Positions 10,401 through 25,967 of a stretch of DNA of 64,000 nt are shown piece by piece (within the stretch, counting starts at the first letter, position 1; every line of letters starts with the position of its first letter). Under the pieces are notes generated by a model that searched no databases, had not been told where the DNA came from, and was given only the letters and a program-made list of their open reading frames with translations. Source of the stretch: Argentina anserina (taxonomy: Eukaryota; Streptophyta; Magnoliopsida; Rosales; Rosaceae); contig NC_065875.1 in assembly GCF_933775445.1 (NCBI RefSeq), positions 21,513,555 to 21,577,554 on the forward strand, in the 5' to 3' direction. A program made the position numbers and the translations under genes.

Positions 10401-12182
10401 CTGGTCGACGTCGTCGTTGCGCGTCGCTGGTGGCCGTCGAATCCGCACCATCCGTGTAGACGTCCGCAGCCGAGAAGCCCTATATATATATGATACATAT
10501 ATAGAATCATTAAAAAATTTATAAGCATCAGAATACCTCTTCCTTTTGAGCTTTCATGTTTTCCCTTAACCACTTTCGTCTAGCCTTTTTACGTCGAGCA
10601 CTTCTACTAGGAAACTGGAACAAGACAGGAAGAGATCCAGTGAACACTGTCAAATCTTTATATTAATAAGGAAATTTTTTATCAAATCACTAAAGATTTG
10701 CTCCATTGCCAGGTTTTACTATGTATAAAGAAGTAAAAATTAATCTACGAGAAAATCTTCAGTACTTGCCGGTATCCAAAAAATAAGTTAGCAATTAAAT
10801 ACCAGTAAAATTAACACATACACAACAGATGTAAAGCTGGTGATTAATACCTTATTACTTTCATCAGGCTTCTCAGATGAAACAACACCATTCATGCCAT
10901 TCTCTTGGAGCTGACTGCTCCTATAAAAGAGAAGGTAAGGAAGAAGAGAAATGAGCAAAAATGAAAAGCGTGAGAATATATCTTTGGTAAGTGCTACTTC
11001 ATGCATGTAAAGCTTAGTTTCATCACAAGCTACCTGTTTGCACTGTGTGTAGAATGACTTATGTTGTTGGTCCTTTCATCAGTGTCAGAGGCACTTGAAT
11101 CATCCAATTCACCCTCTATGGTAGTTATCTTTTCCTTCTTCAAAAGAATCTTCTTGGCACGACACTTCTGAGCGCTTTTCTTGTATTCTTGGACATTTCC
11201 TTGAATACCTTCTTGTACAGTTGAGCATGCTCCAGTAGTAGCCAATTTACTTCTCTTCTTCCTGATATATAATGCAGTTAGATGCCGAAGAAAATGTGTA
11301 TAACATAATACATAACATTCTGCAAGAATTTGAAGCAAGGCAATTCTAGGAAACACCGAAAGACTCAACATTCAAATTATTTAGTTACCATATGATCCTA
11401 GATAACTCATAACTAACATTGGCAAACAATAGCTGCATTAATCCATGAAAATAAACTAAAATCCATACTTGGAGCTCCCCGGTTTCTCTGATCGCTTCCT
11501 TTTCTTGGAATGTGTGCTAGTACCGTTGCCAGGCGCACTTTTAACAGGCAATGTATCTTCCAGCTCGTCAAGTTCATCCTCCTCTAGGTCACTTTCATAC
11601 CCTCCCTTCTCCTTTTCAAACTCCTCACCAGCCAGAAGCTTCATTCCTCCATTCACAAGTCGCCTCTCGATGAATTCTTCCACCTCAACACAGTTCCCTC
11701 CATCCTCAATCATCGCAATCTCCGAGACACCTTTCCTTCTCACACTAATTACACTTAAAGAAATCAATACATTACACCAAAATTTCACTCTTACAAAAAC
11801 AATCAGTGAATAAATAAATAAAAATTAACCTGACAATATCTTTATCCTTGAAAATGCAGGTGGACTCAAACGGCGGCAACACAAACTCATCCATCTGCAA
11901 CAAAAAGCTTCTTAATTTGATTCATTTCGTTTCGAAAAATCGGAACTTTGAGCTTGGAAGTACTCAAATTAGGGCAAAGGAGGAGCTTACGGAGATGAGG
12001 AGGCCATCGGGGCAGGAATCGTGGAGGTTGAAAACGTGGAGGAGATAGGCGGCGAGGTCCGAGATAGTGCGGTGTTGAGGTTTGAGGAGAATCCAGCTCC
12101 GCCGGAGTCCGTCGGTTATCTGCGAATTTCTTAGAATGTGGAGGTCCGTGAATTCCACGCGGAGCCTCAGAGTCTCGGTCAT
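7417..12182 (-). CDS. COILIN: coilin, Cajal-body scaffold protein
   Basis: Coilin is the scaffold of Cajal bodies, where snRNPs and other RNPs mature. Thirteen exons join in frame to 675 residues (Arabidopsis coilin is about 610): 12182-11991, 11894-11830, 11744-11469, 11261-11034, 10920-10851, 10614-10537, 10011-9798, 9665-9625, 9060-8875, 8576-8505, 8423-8274, 7990-7681, 7562-7417. The N-terminal self-association domain includes GLRRSWILLKPQHRTISDL, followed by DEFVLPPFES and CIFKDKDIV. Acidic stretches and Lys/Arg clusters such as KKRKRS suggest nuclear localisation signals. The Tudor-like region (about 436-550) includes EGDQIAYRLIELSSCW and VGKVSRYNPQSNKIVLV. The C-terminus contains NTWDEISQAL. 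Exon 12 carries an in-frame tandem repeat. Two introns hold foldback elements (9199-9584 and 10209-10480). Confidence 0.93.
7712..7908 (-). repeat. in-frame ~57/60-bp tandem repeat in COILIN exon 12
   Basis: Four to five degenerate copies of a 19-20-residue unit of the form SxFRLKNDKxxQAAA, at about residues 553-615 of coilin. Copies differ by a few substitutions and by one codon, so the array varies in unit length but keeps the frame. The unit is basic and low in complexity and lies after the Tudor-like region. Confidence 0.85.
9199..9584. mobile_element. foldback element in COILIN intron 8
   Basis: The ends GGCATAATAGCCAATTT and AAATTGGCAATTATGCC are inverted repeats that extend inward through repeated AATTTGCTACCCTAGC and TTTCCAAAACTTGCCAA blocks. 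Flanking A8 tracts on both sides (before 9199 and after 9584) could be an 8-9-bp target duplication of poly-A. There is no coding capacity, and the core is AT-rich. It is a MITE-like element, possibly of Mutator type, lying between COILIN exons 8 and 9 and clear of the splice sites. Confidence 0.75.
10209..10480. mobile_element. GC-rich foldback element, copy B (COILIN intron 6)
   Basis: Two arms of about 125 bp are reverse complements around a short loop near 10345. Both contain GGCGACGCGCAACGAC-like and GACCAGCACAGCCGCACTCC sequences. The interior is strikingly GC-rich in an AT-rich intron. The terminal blocks (TTCTCAGCTGCGGACGTC on the left; GACGTCCGCAGCCGAGAAG on the right) match the ends of copy C at 43816-44224, and both copies sit in TATATATA. 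The open frames across it are by-products of the GC-rich palindrome. Confidence 0.8.
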
Positions 12183-12480
12183 CGTCGGAGAACGAGAGTG
12201 AAGGGCACCAGCTTCCTGCTTAAACCCTCGGTTGGGGTTTCAGAGCACTGAAAGCTCAAGACTGAGACCAGCTATATTTTACTATTTTATGTCTTGGTTA
12301 TTCCTGGGCCTGGATCCTGGATCCTGGACATGGTTTTGGGCTTTGAACCCACCGTCAGGGTGTTTTTTTTAAATGACAAACGAATTTTAAAATAAAACTC
12401 CGAAAAACAACCTATCAAGCCGATCTAAATGAAATGCTGGAAACATAAAAAGGGGGGGAGCGCATCAAATAAATAGTTCA
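12183..12480. promoter_or_regulatory. COILIN upstream region
   Basis: About 300 bp upstream of the COILIN start codon. It should contain the 5'UTR and promoter, but I see no clear TATA box or named motif. A decayed RNase H-like fragment begins directly beyond it. Confidence 0.35.
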
Positions 12481-12484
12481 AGAA

Positions 12485-12800
12485 TTTAATGAGCATGAGC
12501 AGCTTGCCGGTCAGCAACATAGTTAACGTCATGGTTGACATGTCGAAATATTAAAACTGAGATGTTAACAGTGGTGGATCTAGAGTGAGTTAGCGGAAAA
12601 TAATTTTATCATGAATTAGGATGGTTTGAGTTGGAGATTTAACTTCTAAACTTGATTTTGACACAGCGGACAATATTTTATTTTTTTGCCTGGAATTTCC
12701 AAAGATATCCGCAATCTGAGGTGAAGAAGACATTCACGAAGATCTAAGGCTTCGACAACTAAAACAGAATCCGAGCTAACGAAGTTGGAAGCAATCATGT
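12485..12800 (-). pseudogene. decayed RNase H-like fragment (LINE-type)
   Basis: On the minus strand, a piece around 12780-12720 reads SDSVLVVEALDLRE. A piece at about 12560-12490 reads FRHVNHDVNYVADRQAAHAH. These resemble the D-S-x-x-V-V-x-A-L and F-x-H-V-x-R-x-x-N-x-V-A-D-x-L-A blocks of plant RVT_3 RNase H-like domains, which are mostly LINE-derived. The pieces are in different frames with stops between them, so this is a relic. The match is by motif only. Confidence 0.4.
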
Positions 12801-13349
12801 TACAGCTACCAACATGATAAAAAAACATACATGTTTTTATGTCATTGCGTCAACCCCCTAAATGTTTTATCCGTTGAAGATAATCCATCGATAAAATTGT
12901 AAAATTGATCGTGTGGTTTGAAAACTCCCGAACACTACAATAGGGGATCATGTACCATTGAAATGGTAAAGGAACGACTCTTCCGAAACTTCATTTCACA
13001 CACCAACCAAGACTAAGAAAAGATAACATAGTCCATCAAGAAATATGCACCACTCCATTATATGATCCACACCGCCTTTTAAGTCTAACACAGTGAGAGT
13101 GACCATTGCATAATGTGTCAAAAAACCGAAGATGAACCCCAAGGGCCAAATGCCCCTCGTTATCTACCATTAACTCACAGTTTGAAGCTGCACCACATTT
13201 CTGCACGGAGCTTTATCTCTTGGCTCAATATGAGGAAAACTCCCAATAATCCATTTATAAATTTTCAGTGGCTCTGCTTCTGCCATTTTCGTTCACTTCA
13301 TGTATTGCCACATAAATATTGGTCTCTCTGATACACATTTTGACCCTAT

Positions 13350-13410
13350 ATATTTATACGTCACTCCTTTTTCTTCCTCATTTTCACGATTCATATTTAT
13401 ACGTCACTCC
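13350..13410 (+). promoter_or_regulatory. duplicated 18-bp ACGT-core motif upstream of GGAT1
   Basis: The 18-mer ATATTTATACGTCACTCC occurs exactly at 13350-13367 and 13393-13410, 43 bp apart, just before the inferred leader exon of GGAT1. It combines a TATA-like core with TACGTCA, an ACGT core of the kind bZIP factors bind. Regulatory function is inferred from position and perfect duplication. Confidence 0.45.
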
Positions 13411-13495
13411 CTTCCCAACTTGTGTACCAGTCCAGAACCCACCTGGCTTACTCTGCCACACCCTTTACTCGGAGTAACAGAGCTCGAGTTCACAG

Positions 13496-14223
13496 GTTAG
13501 CTATGTCACGGATTATCTGAGTTTTCATAATTGCATTTTGTTTGCTGTTTCAATTTGTGGGTGACCATGATCATCCCCATGTCTTGAACTTATCAATGGG
13601 TTTGGTTTCTTGGTAAACATGTGTGATTGTTGCCTCACAGTTCCAATTTCATTTGTCTGTTCATCGTGGAAATCTTTGTTCAGGCATTTCTGAGTCTCTT
13701 TTAGAGATCTTTTTGGTTGTTATGTATTGGGTAATTGTGTATCTGTTAAAGAATGTTTCTTTAACCAATCTTGTTTAGGATTTGGTAGATAATATCTGTG
13801 ATTATATCATGTAGTTTAGGTCTTGTTTAAGAATGATTATCAGAATTTGCAGGTGTGCTTCTTTTTTTTACATTGTGTAATTTATTGTATATAATCAGAA
13901 TGATTATGCAGTTGATTAGTTTAATAGTTTTTATCTGAATTTTTATCTCTTGGCTCAAATGGCTCCTGTCCTCTTCTCCTTATTGACACATAATGACAAA
14001 AGCACAGTGGCCTTATTCAGTAAAGTATTTGATGAGTTTCGAGTCTCTAATGAATGGAGTCAATATTCAAATTGTCATATTATTTTTTTCCTTTTGATCT
14101 TTCTGGTTTTCAAATCAGCAATTCAGCATCATTTCCATAAACTCCTGTAAATTGTTCAGGTTAGGAACTGTGAACATAAATCAGCTGCCTTAAGTTCTCA
14201 TAACAATTGAAATCTGTTAGCAG
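13496..14223 (+). other. probable 5'UTR intron of GGAT1
   Basis: A donor after CACAG at 13495 and an acceptor GTTAGCAG ending at 14223 leave TC directly before the ATG at 14226. The intervening 728 bp are T-rich and non-coding, as expected for a leader intron. Confidence 0.5.
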
Positions 14224-14225
14224 TC

Positions 14226-18182
<3,957 letters not shown>

Positions 18183-20900
18183 AGGATCCCAAAAATCAAG
18201 TATCCCCCTATGTCCAGCTTATCCAAGCTGTTCAATGTAAAAACTGCCTTATGTTGTTTTACCTTGCCGTAAAAGCTACATTGCATCCAGAATTACTGTT
18301 ACATATTACATGATCTCTATTTTAAACTCTGGTTTACAGCCTCTGATGTATATTTCAGAAGTGACTAAGTTCCCCACTTGCTTAGACCAATTGTGACATG
18401 TCTGGCTTTACAAATTCCTTTATCTCCTTACTGTGATCATTGGGTCCATTCACTTTTCTCTTTTCTGCTAAATATAAGATTTATCCTGCAAAGTCCAAAC
18501 TCATTTGGGAAATTTGGGACCCTGCACTTTCTTTCTTTCTTTCCAGAGGTATGAACCAAAGTCCAAACCTACCCAGTCTGGCTATTTTTGATTGCATAGT
18601 GGCACTATCAATATGAGAAACATAACTTTCCTCTTTTCTTTGGGAGTACTATTTGTGCTTGTGGCAATCTATAAAGGTGTATAAACTATAAAGCATTGGG
18701 GAATGGCAACACTGACAACTTCATCTACTTGCGCAGATCTTGATCTGTCCCACGATGAGCAATGTTTGAATTTAATGAAGCCGAAAAGCATCGAATATGG
18801 AAATTGCGAAAGTAGATTTTGCTACAAGAAAGTACTTTGTTATTTTCTTTCTCGTTTCCTTGTGTTTGTATGTAGCTTCTGTTGAAGTCTCATTAACGTA
18901 GGTGCATCTAACCATCGTAATTGATGTGTATGGTTCAATGATTCTCACTTATTACTTCAATGAGTTCAATCTCTCCAGTCTAGTCGATCATAAGGAAGTA
19001 TGGTGAAGAATATAATGACAGAGTTATATTATGTATTGTTGGGAGAGCAACTGGGTTATCAGCTATCACTGTCATGAAATCTTGCATGAACATGAGCTGT
19101 TGAGTAAAGTGAGTTGATTCTTGATGACCCTCTGAATCAGAGACTAAAATAGTAAAATTCATCCAACATGTCCATTAACATTCACTATTCTTGATGCATA
19201 ATTTTTTGTTTAGTTACGAACATGAGTGAGATTTTCAAAATCATTACCTCAACGGTGTGAGCTAGACTAGTGAACTAACCATAAAACGACCATTTTCCAA
19301 ACTCCTGAAAAGCAGTACCAGGAATTGGCATGGTGTAGGTTTAAATGGTTCATTATGGTCGATGAAACTAACCTTTCGATTTGATGTGTATGATCGATAC
19401 GGTGAGTCCTTTTCACTTATTAGTGCTTCACCCTCTCTGCTTCTATTATGAGTTGAGAAGAGTGGTAGAGATAATGTCCTAGTATGGTGAAAATCATAAT
19501 GAGTCGAGTTTTTTTTTAACTTAACGGGTTGTTGATGGTGGTTATTGAGTTATCTTTTCATGAATAAGGGTAATAACGCCAATAGTTAATAACTAGATCT
19601 ATACTGATCTTCCAGTCGATTGAGTTCATACGGTTTCTTGCCTAATTCAATATTTTATCTATGGAAGTGGGAGTATGAATTTTCATTTTTATGTCTTGTA
19701 TCATTTTTTTATTATTATTGGAGCTCCCTGCCTCCCTGACCAACAATACATTAGCTGATGAGCAAGTGACTGATTTAAACAACATACCACGTATACCAAC
19801 TGTTTTGAAGTATCGAAACAATCAGATTTTTAAATCAATTTCGATCATCAAGATACTTTTTGGACTCTCATAGTCTCATTCAGAATCGAGATGATTGTTT
19901 CCTTTCGTTTTGATTTAGGTTAGAAACATACAACAAGAAACATTTGATATAATCGAAAAGAAAAATAATAAAATAATTTAGAATTCACATCTAAAATTAA
20001 TTTATAATAAATAAAATGACTCAAATCTTATAAATTCTGAAATTAGGTCTCAACCGGATGCATATTCTTACAAAAAAAAAAAGAATCAAGAATCAAGAAT
20101 CATTTGATTTGACATGAGATGACAAGATAATTATAACGTTGAGAAATCAAAGTCTCAATAATTATTTCTTGTTTCTTCCCATCACATCATCCCGCTTGTA
20201 GCTTTAGTGAATTATTTGTTCACGAAACACAATACACACAGAGTTCTACATGCATCTAAAAATCTAAAATCATTGTTCACACATGATAAGCTCTGCCTAT
20301 TTTGTGATAGAAACATTGCAAAATGATCGAGTTTAATGTCGTCAATTTAATTGGCTTACACGTACACGTAATCTATCCGACAGTTTACGGATCACGAATG
20401 ACACAAGTCATAACCGCAATAGAAAACCAAAACCAAATTTTCAAATATTTCAGAGTAAAACATCTTACATAGAACTTCTTCGCTAATCGTATTGTCACAT
20501 CTTCGAGTACGATCGATTGACAAATGCAATTATAAATTTAAAACAAAAACTTGAATCATGATGTTTTAGACAACTTTGAAAATCTGAAACTTGCACTCGG
20601 CCGAAAGCACCCTTACCAACCTTGTCTTGCGAGTTTCATTACAAAAATCACCTAAACAACCTCTCACCTATGCAAGGAAAGCCGGAGAAGGAAACATTCG
20701 AACAGACTGTTGTAGTTGATGATCCCCAAGCCCCTTCCTGAAATTTGGCGCCAAAATCCCCACTCCCGCGGCGGGCACTCCCTCCGCAGCGCGTGCACCT
20801 CACCCCGAATCCCACTTGGACCCTGCGGTCATGTGACTGTGGGCCAGTGCCTCACCGTCCGCGGACCGCGGCTAGCTATTTCTACGGGTACCTTCCCTCC
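18183..20900. other. intergenic between GGAT1 and SMR6-like gene
   Basis: The first few hundred bases are probably GGAT1 3'UTR. The rest is AT-rich with no supported gene, RNA gene or transposon termini. The last part becomes pyrimidine-rich and leads into the SMR6-like promoter. Confidence 0.5.
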
Positions 20901-21355
20901 CTCCTCCTTCGTTTTCCTCAGTTCCTCCTCCTTCCATTTATATTTATTTCCTCCTCCTGTTTTGCTTAGGTCACGAGACTTCCCTCTCTTATTCTTCTTT
21001 CTGAGATTGTGCCAGCCATTGCTACATTTACATTGATATTTGACAACAACCCAGAAAGCCAGAACCATCCACACATTACAGCTCTCTCTTCTTCTTTTCT
21101 TCCTTTCTCTTTCCCTTTCATTTCTTTTCACTCAAAGCCAAACTCTGCAACACAGAACCAAAACCTAAAGTCCTCTCTTTTCTTTATCTTTCTCCACCTC
21201 TCTTTCCTACTCCTTTCATTTTTATTCTTCTTTCCTCTTCTTCCTTCCCAAAAGAAAAAGAACTCATCTTTCTGGTCCTTTTTTTTTTACTTTATTCTCT
21301 CCTATATTAGCGGCTCTGGTAATTAAGTTTGGAGTCAAAACCAAACCAAAGAGAT
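20901..21355 (+). promoter_or_regulatory. pyrimidine-rich leader of SMR6-like gene
   Basis: A strongly C/T-rich strand (many CTTCCT, TTTCTT and CTCTCT runs) continues to the start codon, as in plant 5'UTRs. The short open frames on both strands reflect this skewed composition and are not genes. Confidence 0.45.
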
Positions 21356-21691
21356 ATGGGCTTTTCAGGCGACTTAGGCTTGGATTCCGACCCCAAGAAA
21401 TGGGTCATTGCCGGAATCTCGTTACGGGCTCCGTTACAGCCTATATACACCAACCCGGTAACGGAGATCACGGAAGGGAACCACGGCGTGGAAGGAGAAG
21501 ATCAGTGTGGTTCGACGACTCCTACAGCTGCAGAAGCCAGAATTCCTACCAGGCTGGCGTGTCCGCCTCCGCCGAGGAAGAGGAAGTCGGCGGCGGCTTC
21601 GAAATGTAACTACGGTAGTGTCAGAGAGTTCTTCACTCCTCCCGACTTGGAAAGCGTCTTCATACGCCGACATGTCGAGAGGGCTAATTGA
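21356..21691 (+). CDS. SMR6: SIAMESE-related CDK inhibitor, SMR6-like
   Basis: SIAMESE-RELATED proteins bind cyclin-CDK complexes, block mitosis and promote endoreduplication or growth arrest. This intronless gene encodes 111 residues, starting at the ATG at 21356. The N-terminus MGFSGDLGLDSDPKKWVIAG and the following IxLRAPLQPI block match the SMR6 subgroup. The family core is present as PTRLACPPPPRKRKS, corresponding to the IPxxLxCPPAPRKRR motif. It is followed by SVREFFTPPDLESVFIRR, also conserved in SMR6. An upstream in-frame TTG could extend the frame but is not a normal start. The gene stands alone, with no transposon nearby until 25.2 kb. Confidence 0.88.
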   Translation: MGFSGDLGLDSDPKKWVIAGISLRAPLQPIYTNPVTEITEGNHGVEGEDQCGSTTPTAAEARIPTRLACPPPPRKRKSAAASKCNYGSVREFFTPPDLESVFIRRHVERAN

Positions 21692-24600
21692 TCACTTTCA
21701 CAGCTCTAATTTCATCAGTCTGATTTGTTTTAGTGTTTTGTTTTCGAGCATTTTATCCCTCTCTGTTTTTCAGTTTCTTTTAGGATGATGATGATGTTAA
21801 TCTGTACTTCAAGTTAACGAGGAGAAGAAGATGATTGTGTATAGCTAATTATAATAACGAAAATAAAAATTGCTCATTCCTGCTACTGTTAATTTCTTGG
21901 CTCCTGCTCTGTTCCTTTCATTTTTTTTCTTTCCAAGTCTTTGTCACTTATCATTGCAACAGTGATCAATCTCGGCTTTTTAAACGCAAACTGTTCATAT
22001 CCATGCGGATAGCCTAATGACAAATCCCAAGTCAAAAATATGGGCAAACATCCAAAACTTGTCGAGCTCAATAAAGGGAGGGTAACAAATCGTTTTCATT
22101 TGGGTTGAAATTGCAAGATAAGGTTTGCTCTGTTTCCCTCTGATTTACCGTGTTGCTGCTCCATGACCAAGGACCTCTATAAGGCCAAAACACCCCACAT
22201 CATGTTCATAACCCTGAATCCCTAAAGACACAGATGATCACTATTTGGGTCTCTGCATGCCATCATCCAAATTCAGAGTTGGAATGAATTGGGTGAATCG
22301 ATCAATGTCCCACAGGCCATGGAATGACCTCCCACCCACCTCGGACTGTTATCATAGTGAGAATAGAGGGTGTTCTCTGTCATCGAAGCTCTCTCAATTC
22401 AAATTTGTGAGTGAGTACAATTTACATGTGGGATTGAGATTGGAATCCAATGCGAGTTTGAATGGTCCTCATTTTGCACTTTCATAGCTTCCACGTTGTT
22501 GTTTTTTTTTTTTGCCAGAAACACCAATAATTGAGAGTCCCACTTATCATTTTTTAAGTTTTGAATCTTTTTGGATTAGAATATGGAATGTTTATGAAAA
22601 AGAAGAGAAGCCATTTTTGATCAAGTGGCAAAGGGTGGTTCACCTAATATAGAGGCTTCCCTAATTAAACAAAGGCTTATTGGGATCAGACTCTCAGAGT
22701 AATTCTCAGCAAGAACAATTAGGGTTCAACGCCTGGCAGAGACAGCAAATGTTACTTGGGTTTCAGTTTAATTTTAAGATTAGTTTTCTTAATGGTGTAT
22801 AAGATAACCAAGTCTCATTTATTAAACCCCCCATTATTGTAGAGAGACCACATGGAGGAAGCAAACTTGTATGGCATGCTATACATTAAGCTTTGGTTCG
22901 GTTTTTGCGCTTGGTTTGATGAATTCTTAAGTGGGGGTTATGATTGAATATTCCAATGGGATCATCAAAACTGGATATGCTGGTAGTGTTGGAACCACGT
23001 TACATTTAACTAGTGTTGGTCAATTAACTTACCAAATGTTTACTTAACCTAGCCACCAAGTAATACAACTGCACTGGACTAATCACAGTCTTCACTTCCT
23101 GCAAGTGTTCATTTTGCATTACCAAGTTGACCCTGCTATACCTGTTATATCCATGAAGAAATACACAAAGTAAACATATCATACTCCGGAATATTGTAGT
23201 GTCGATGAAACTTAATAAAAACGGATTCGACTTTCCGATAACCTAATCGGATATGTTTGTGGTTATTTGAGTTTCCGGATCTGATAGTCGAGTTTTGAAC
23301 AGCTTTTGATCTGTATGCTAGCTAGTGTCTGAAATTTTTTGAATAGAAAGCTCAAAGTGATCTTTTTTGTGGGAGCAGCTAATTTTGTGGAAGCAATAAT
23401 CTTTTTCCTCGAACGAAACTGATAACTAGTAGTGCTGCTTCTGCTCTGTAATGATTGATGCCTAAAAACTAACTGAAATTTCGGTCGGAACCACCGGGAT
23501 TAAAATCATAAGATATGTCATCGTAACCAAAGTAAGCTCTATCATTGGCTTCTATATATGCAATGTGAGGGGCCAGAGGGAATATATACTGGTCCTTTAT
23601 AATCATGATCATATATGCTCTGCTCCAAAATCTTGAAGAGCAGCGCAGAAAATATTTCCTACAATGTATCGAAATATTTAAGCTACAGAACTCAAAGACT
23701 AAGTAAAGCGTCGTTTAAACATAAGCTAGTCTAACTACTCTCGTTCGATTCAGAAGTGTTTGGAGTTATATTGAATGGTAAGTTGCAACCACTTCTGTAG
23801 CTTGGTAGTGGGTTTGGGCGGCGGCGAAGTAGACAAAATGGCAAGTCGTAATCGTACTTCTGTAGTTGTGCATGTTAAGGCGTGGCAGAGCCTCCACCGG
23901 CAAGTTTGACTGGCTCCCATGTTATTCCAAATCTGGGGTCATATAGATGAGATGGGTCATCCGATTAAATTAGAGAAACATTACATTGCCTAGCATTTGG
24001 AGGACACAGCACGTCAAATATTTGGATAAACCATTTCTCTCTAGAACAAAGATCCTTTCAGAGAAAAATAATAATAGTAATAATAGATTGTTAAGGTAGA
24101 TCAATGTAGACAAAGTACAACTAAATGACTAATGCATTGTGTTTAACACAATAAATTGAAAACTAAATTCGATGAGAATAAATTATTCCTATCAAATTTA
24201 GTTGGATTTTAAAGTTTAAGGAAGACAAATTTGTTCATCGATCTAGATGGAATAACAATGCAAATTCTCATAAACTTTTTTTTAAAGACACTTATTAAGT
24301 TTCTATAAATTTTATGTGACTTGAATAGCTATTATGAGAATGTAACAGACAAGAAGTTATGAACAAAAACTCAAAAGTAGCATGCAGCATACAACTATTA
24401 TTTAGTAATAAGCTCAATTATTCATAAAATTATCTATTTATGGCAACAAACAAACTAAACTAAAATATTTGGTTTAGACCTAGACCGAAAGTCTAAACCC
24501 AATATCCATCTTGTGAAACCCTAGGCAAAAATTGTAGCTTGGCCGCCTTCAACCCTAGTCGCACCCAACCATCACCCATTGCCAGCCAAGGAGGCAAAGT

Positions 24601-25060
24601 GGCATCGGTTGTGGCTCTTCTGCTTCGTTTGAATCGGCTTCCATCATACCTTAGCAGATCTGGATGCGGCCTTATAGGTAGATTGTTGTGGTGTGGTGGT
24701 ATTCTTCAATATGATCTCACCACCACCACCACCACCATTGAGCAACCCATGATCATTCTTCGTAATAGCATTGCAAATCCTCGTTAGGTAAAATTGAGTA
24801 AGAGAAAAATTTGAGTCGAAGGAAGGGATGAGGAATTGGTTGTAAAAGAAGAGAGACGGGGATTGCAAATGGTTTGATTCATAGTATTAATCATATAAAG
24901 GGAGAGATAAAAGGAACATTAGACACTCCAATAGGAAGAAACTAAGGTTTCTCATAGTAGGGGAGGCACGCAAATTCTCATCAACTTCAAATGTATTTTA
25001 CATCATGTAGTGATGTAGATGAACTAATCATTATTCTAGGAACAATACCATTCGTTCAAA
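21692..25060. other. intergenic, no supported gene
   Basis: The SMR6 3'UTR is followed by about 3 kb of AT-rich spacer. The stretch near 24720-24740 with CACCACCAC is a short trinucleotide repeat. Open frames at 22.2-22.5 kb and 24.5-24.8 kb lack recognisable domains, and I do not call them. Confidence 0.5.
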
Positions 25061-25070
25061 CTTAAGTACG

Positions 25071-25198
25071 TTGAGTTGCTTATTTGACAACAAGTTGGAT
25101 TCACAATCAAATGTGTTCATTGTGCAGAAGCTCATTCACTTTGAGCATGAATTACAAATTGAAGGTGATTCGAAAACTTTGACTGATTGTATTAAGAA
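25071..25198 (+). pseudogene. RNase H-like fragment, left half (split by MULE)
   Basis: The plus strand reads FEHELQIEGDSKTLTDCI, which resembles the beta-strand with E-G-D-S-K-x-L in plant RVT_3 RNase H-like domains. It stops where the Mutator-like element begins. The remainder reappears right of the element at 30291-30440, so the element appears to have inserted into an older LINE-type relic. Confidence 0.5.
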
Positions 25199-25200
25199 AA

Positions 25201-25369
25201 AAGTTCACAATCGGTACCCAAACTCTTGTGGCAAGGTCAATGTAGTACCCCAACTCGAACTTGTACCAATGTAGTACCCAAACTCGTTATTCGCTATCAA
25301 TGAGGGGTCTGACGCCAATTTCTGTTACGGCTCCGTTTGTTTGGTCACGTGCTCCGCACATGACCACAC
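25201..25369 (+). repeat. MULE left terminal inverted repeat
   Basis: Inverted copy of 30102-30264. It contains two internal GTAGTACCC direct repeats and the CACGTG core within GGTCACGTGCTCC. Confidence 0.88.
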
Positions 25370-25967
25370 AAAAAAGGGTAAAATTGACCTTACAATCGAA
25401 TTCAATCAAAACAGAAACACGCCATTTTCGAGCCCCAATCTCCCTCAAAATCTTTCCAAAACCTAGATCGCGATCAAAATCCCTCAAACCTAAACTAACC
25501 TCACTTCTCCCATAAATTATCGATTAGAAAGAGTGAAAGTCGAGATATTGGGAAGCTAATCTGATAGAATCCCCTTTGTTCAGAATTTGTATAAGCAATG
25601 GAGAGTAGAGTGATGTTTGGAATTTTTCGAGAATCTGGGCCACCTCAACCCGATAGTAAGTTTTCGATTAGAATCTATATCTTAATCTCTTTTTCATGTT
25701 GATGTGTTATCATGATCTTGTGTATTGGTGATTTGAAATTGATTTTAGGGTTTAAAATTGGGTTTTGGGTTAGGGTTTAATAAACGGATTTGAATGTAAT
25801 CGATTTGTGTGTTCTAGGTTTTTATCTTATTTAGAGTTTGATTATTGATGAAGATGGTTTAGGGTTTGAATTTTTTATGTTTAAACCCCCAAATCTAGTT
25901 TGAATTGATACTTAGAGTGGTTTCTCCCTTTTTCAGTTTGATTTCAGTACTAGCTCATCTGTATACG

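Noticed and set aside
10170..10573. Three overlapping open frames of about 93-121 residues around 10.2-10.5 kb.
   Set aside because: They read a GC-rich palindrome within a COILIN intron. Part of one frame overlaps the true exon 6 but in a different frame.
20716..21326. Ser/Pro/Phe-rich frames upstream of the SMR6-like gene.
   Set aside because: They arise from a pyrimidine-rich leader and have no conserved motif.
24539..24868. Possible small gene with a poly-Thr or poly-Gly run.
   Set aside because: The run is a CAC/GTG trinucleotide repeat, no domain is visible, and the plus frame lacks an ATG start.
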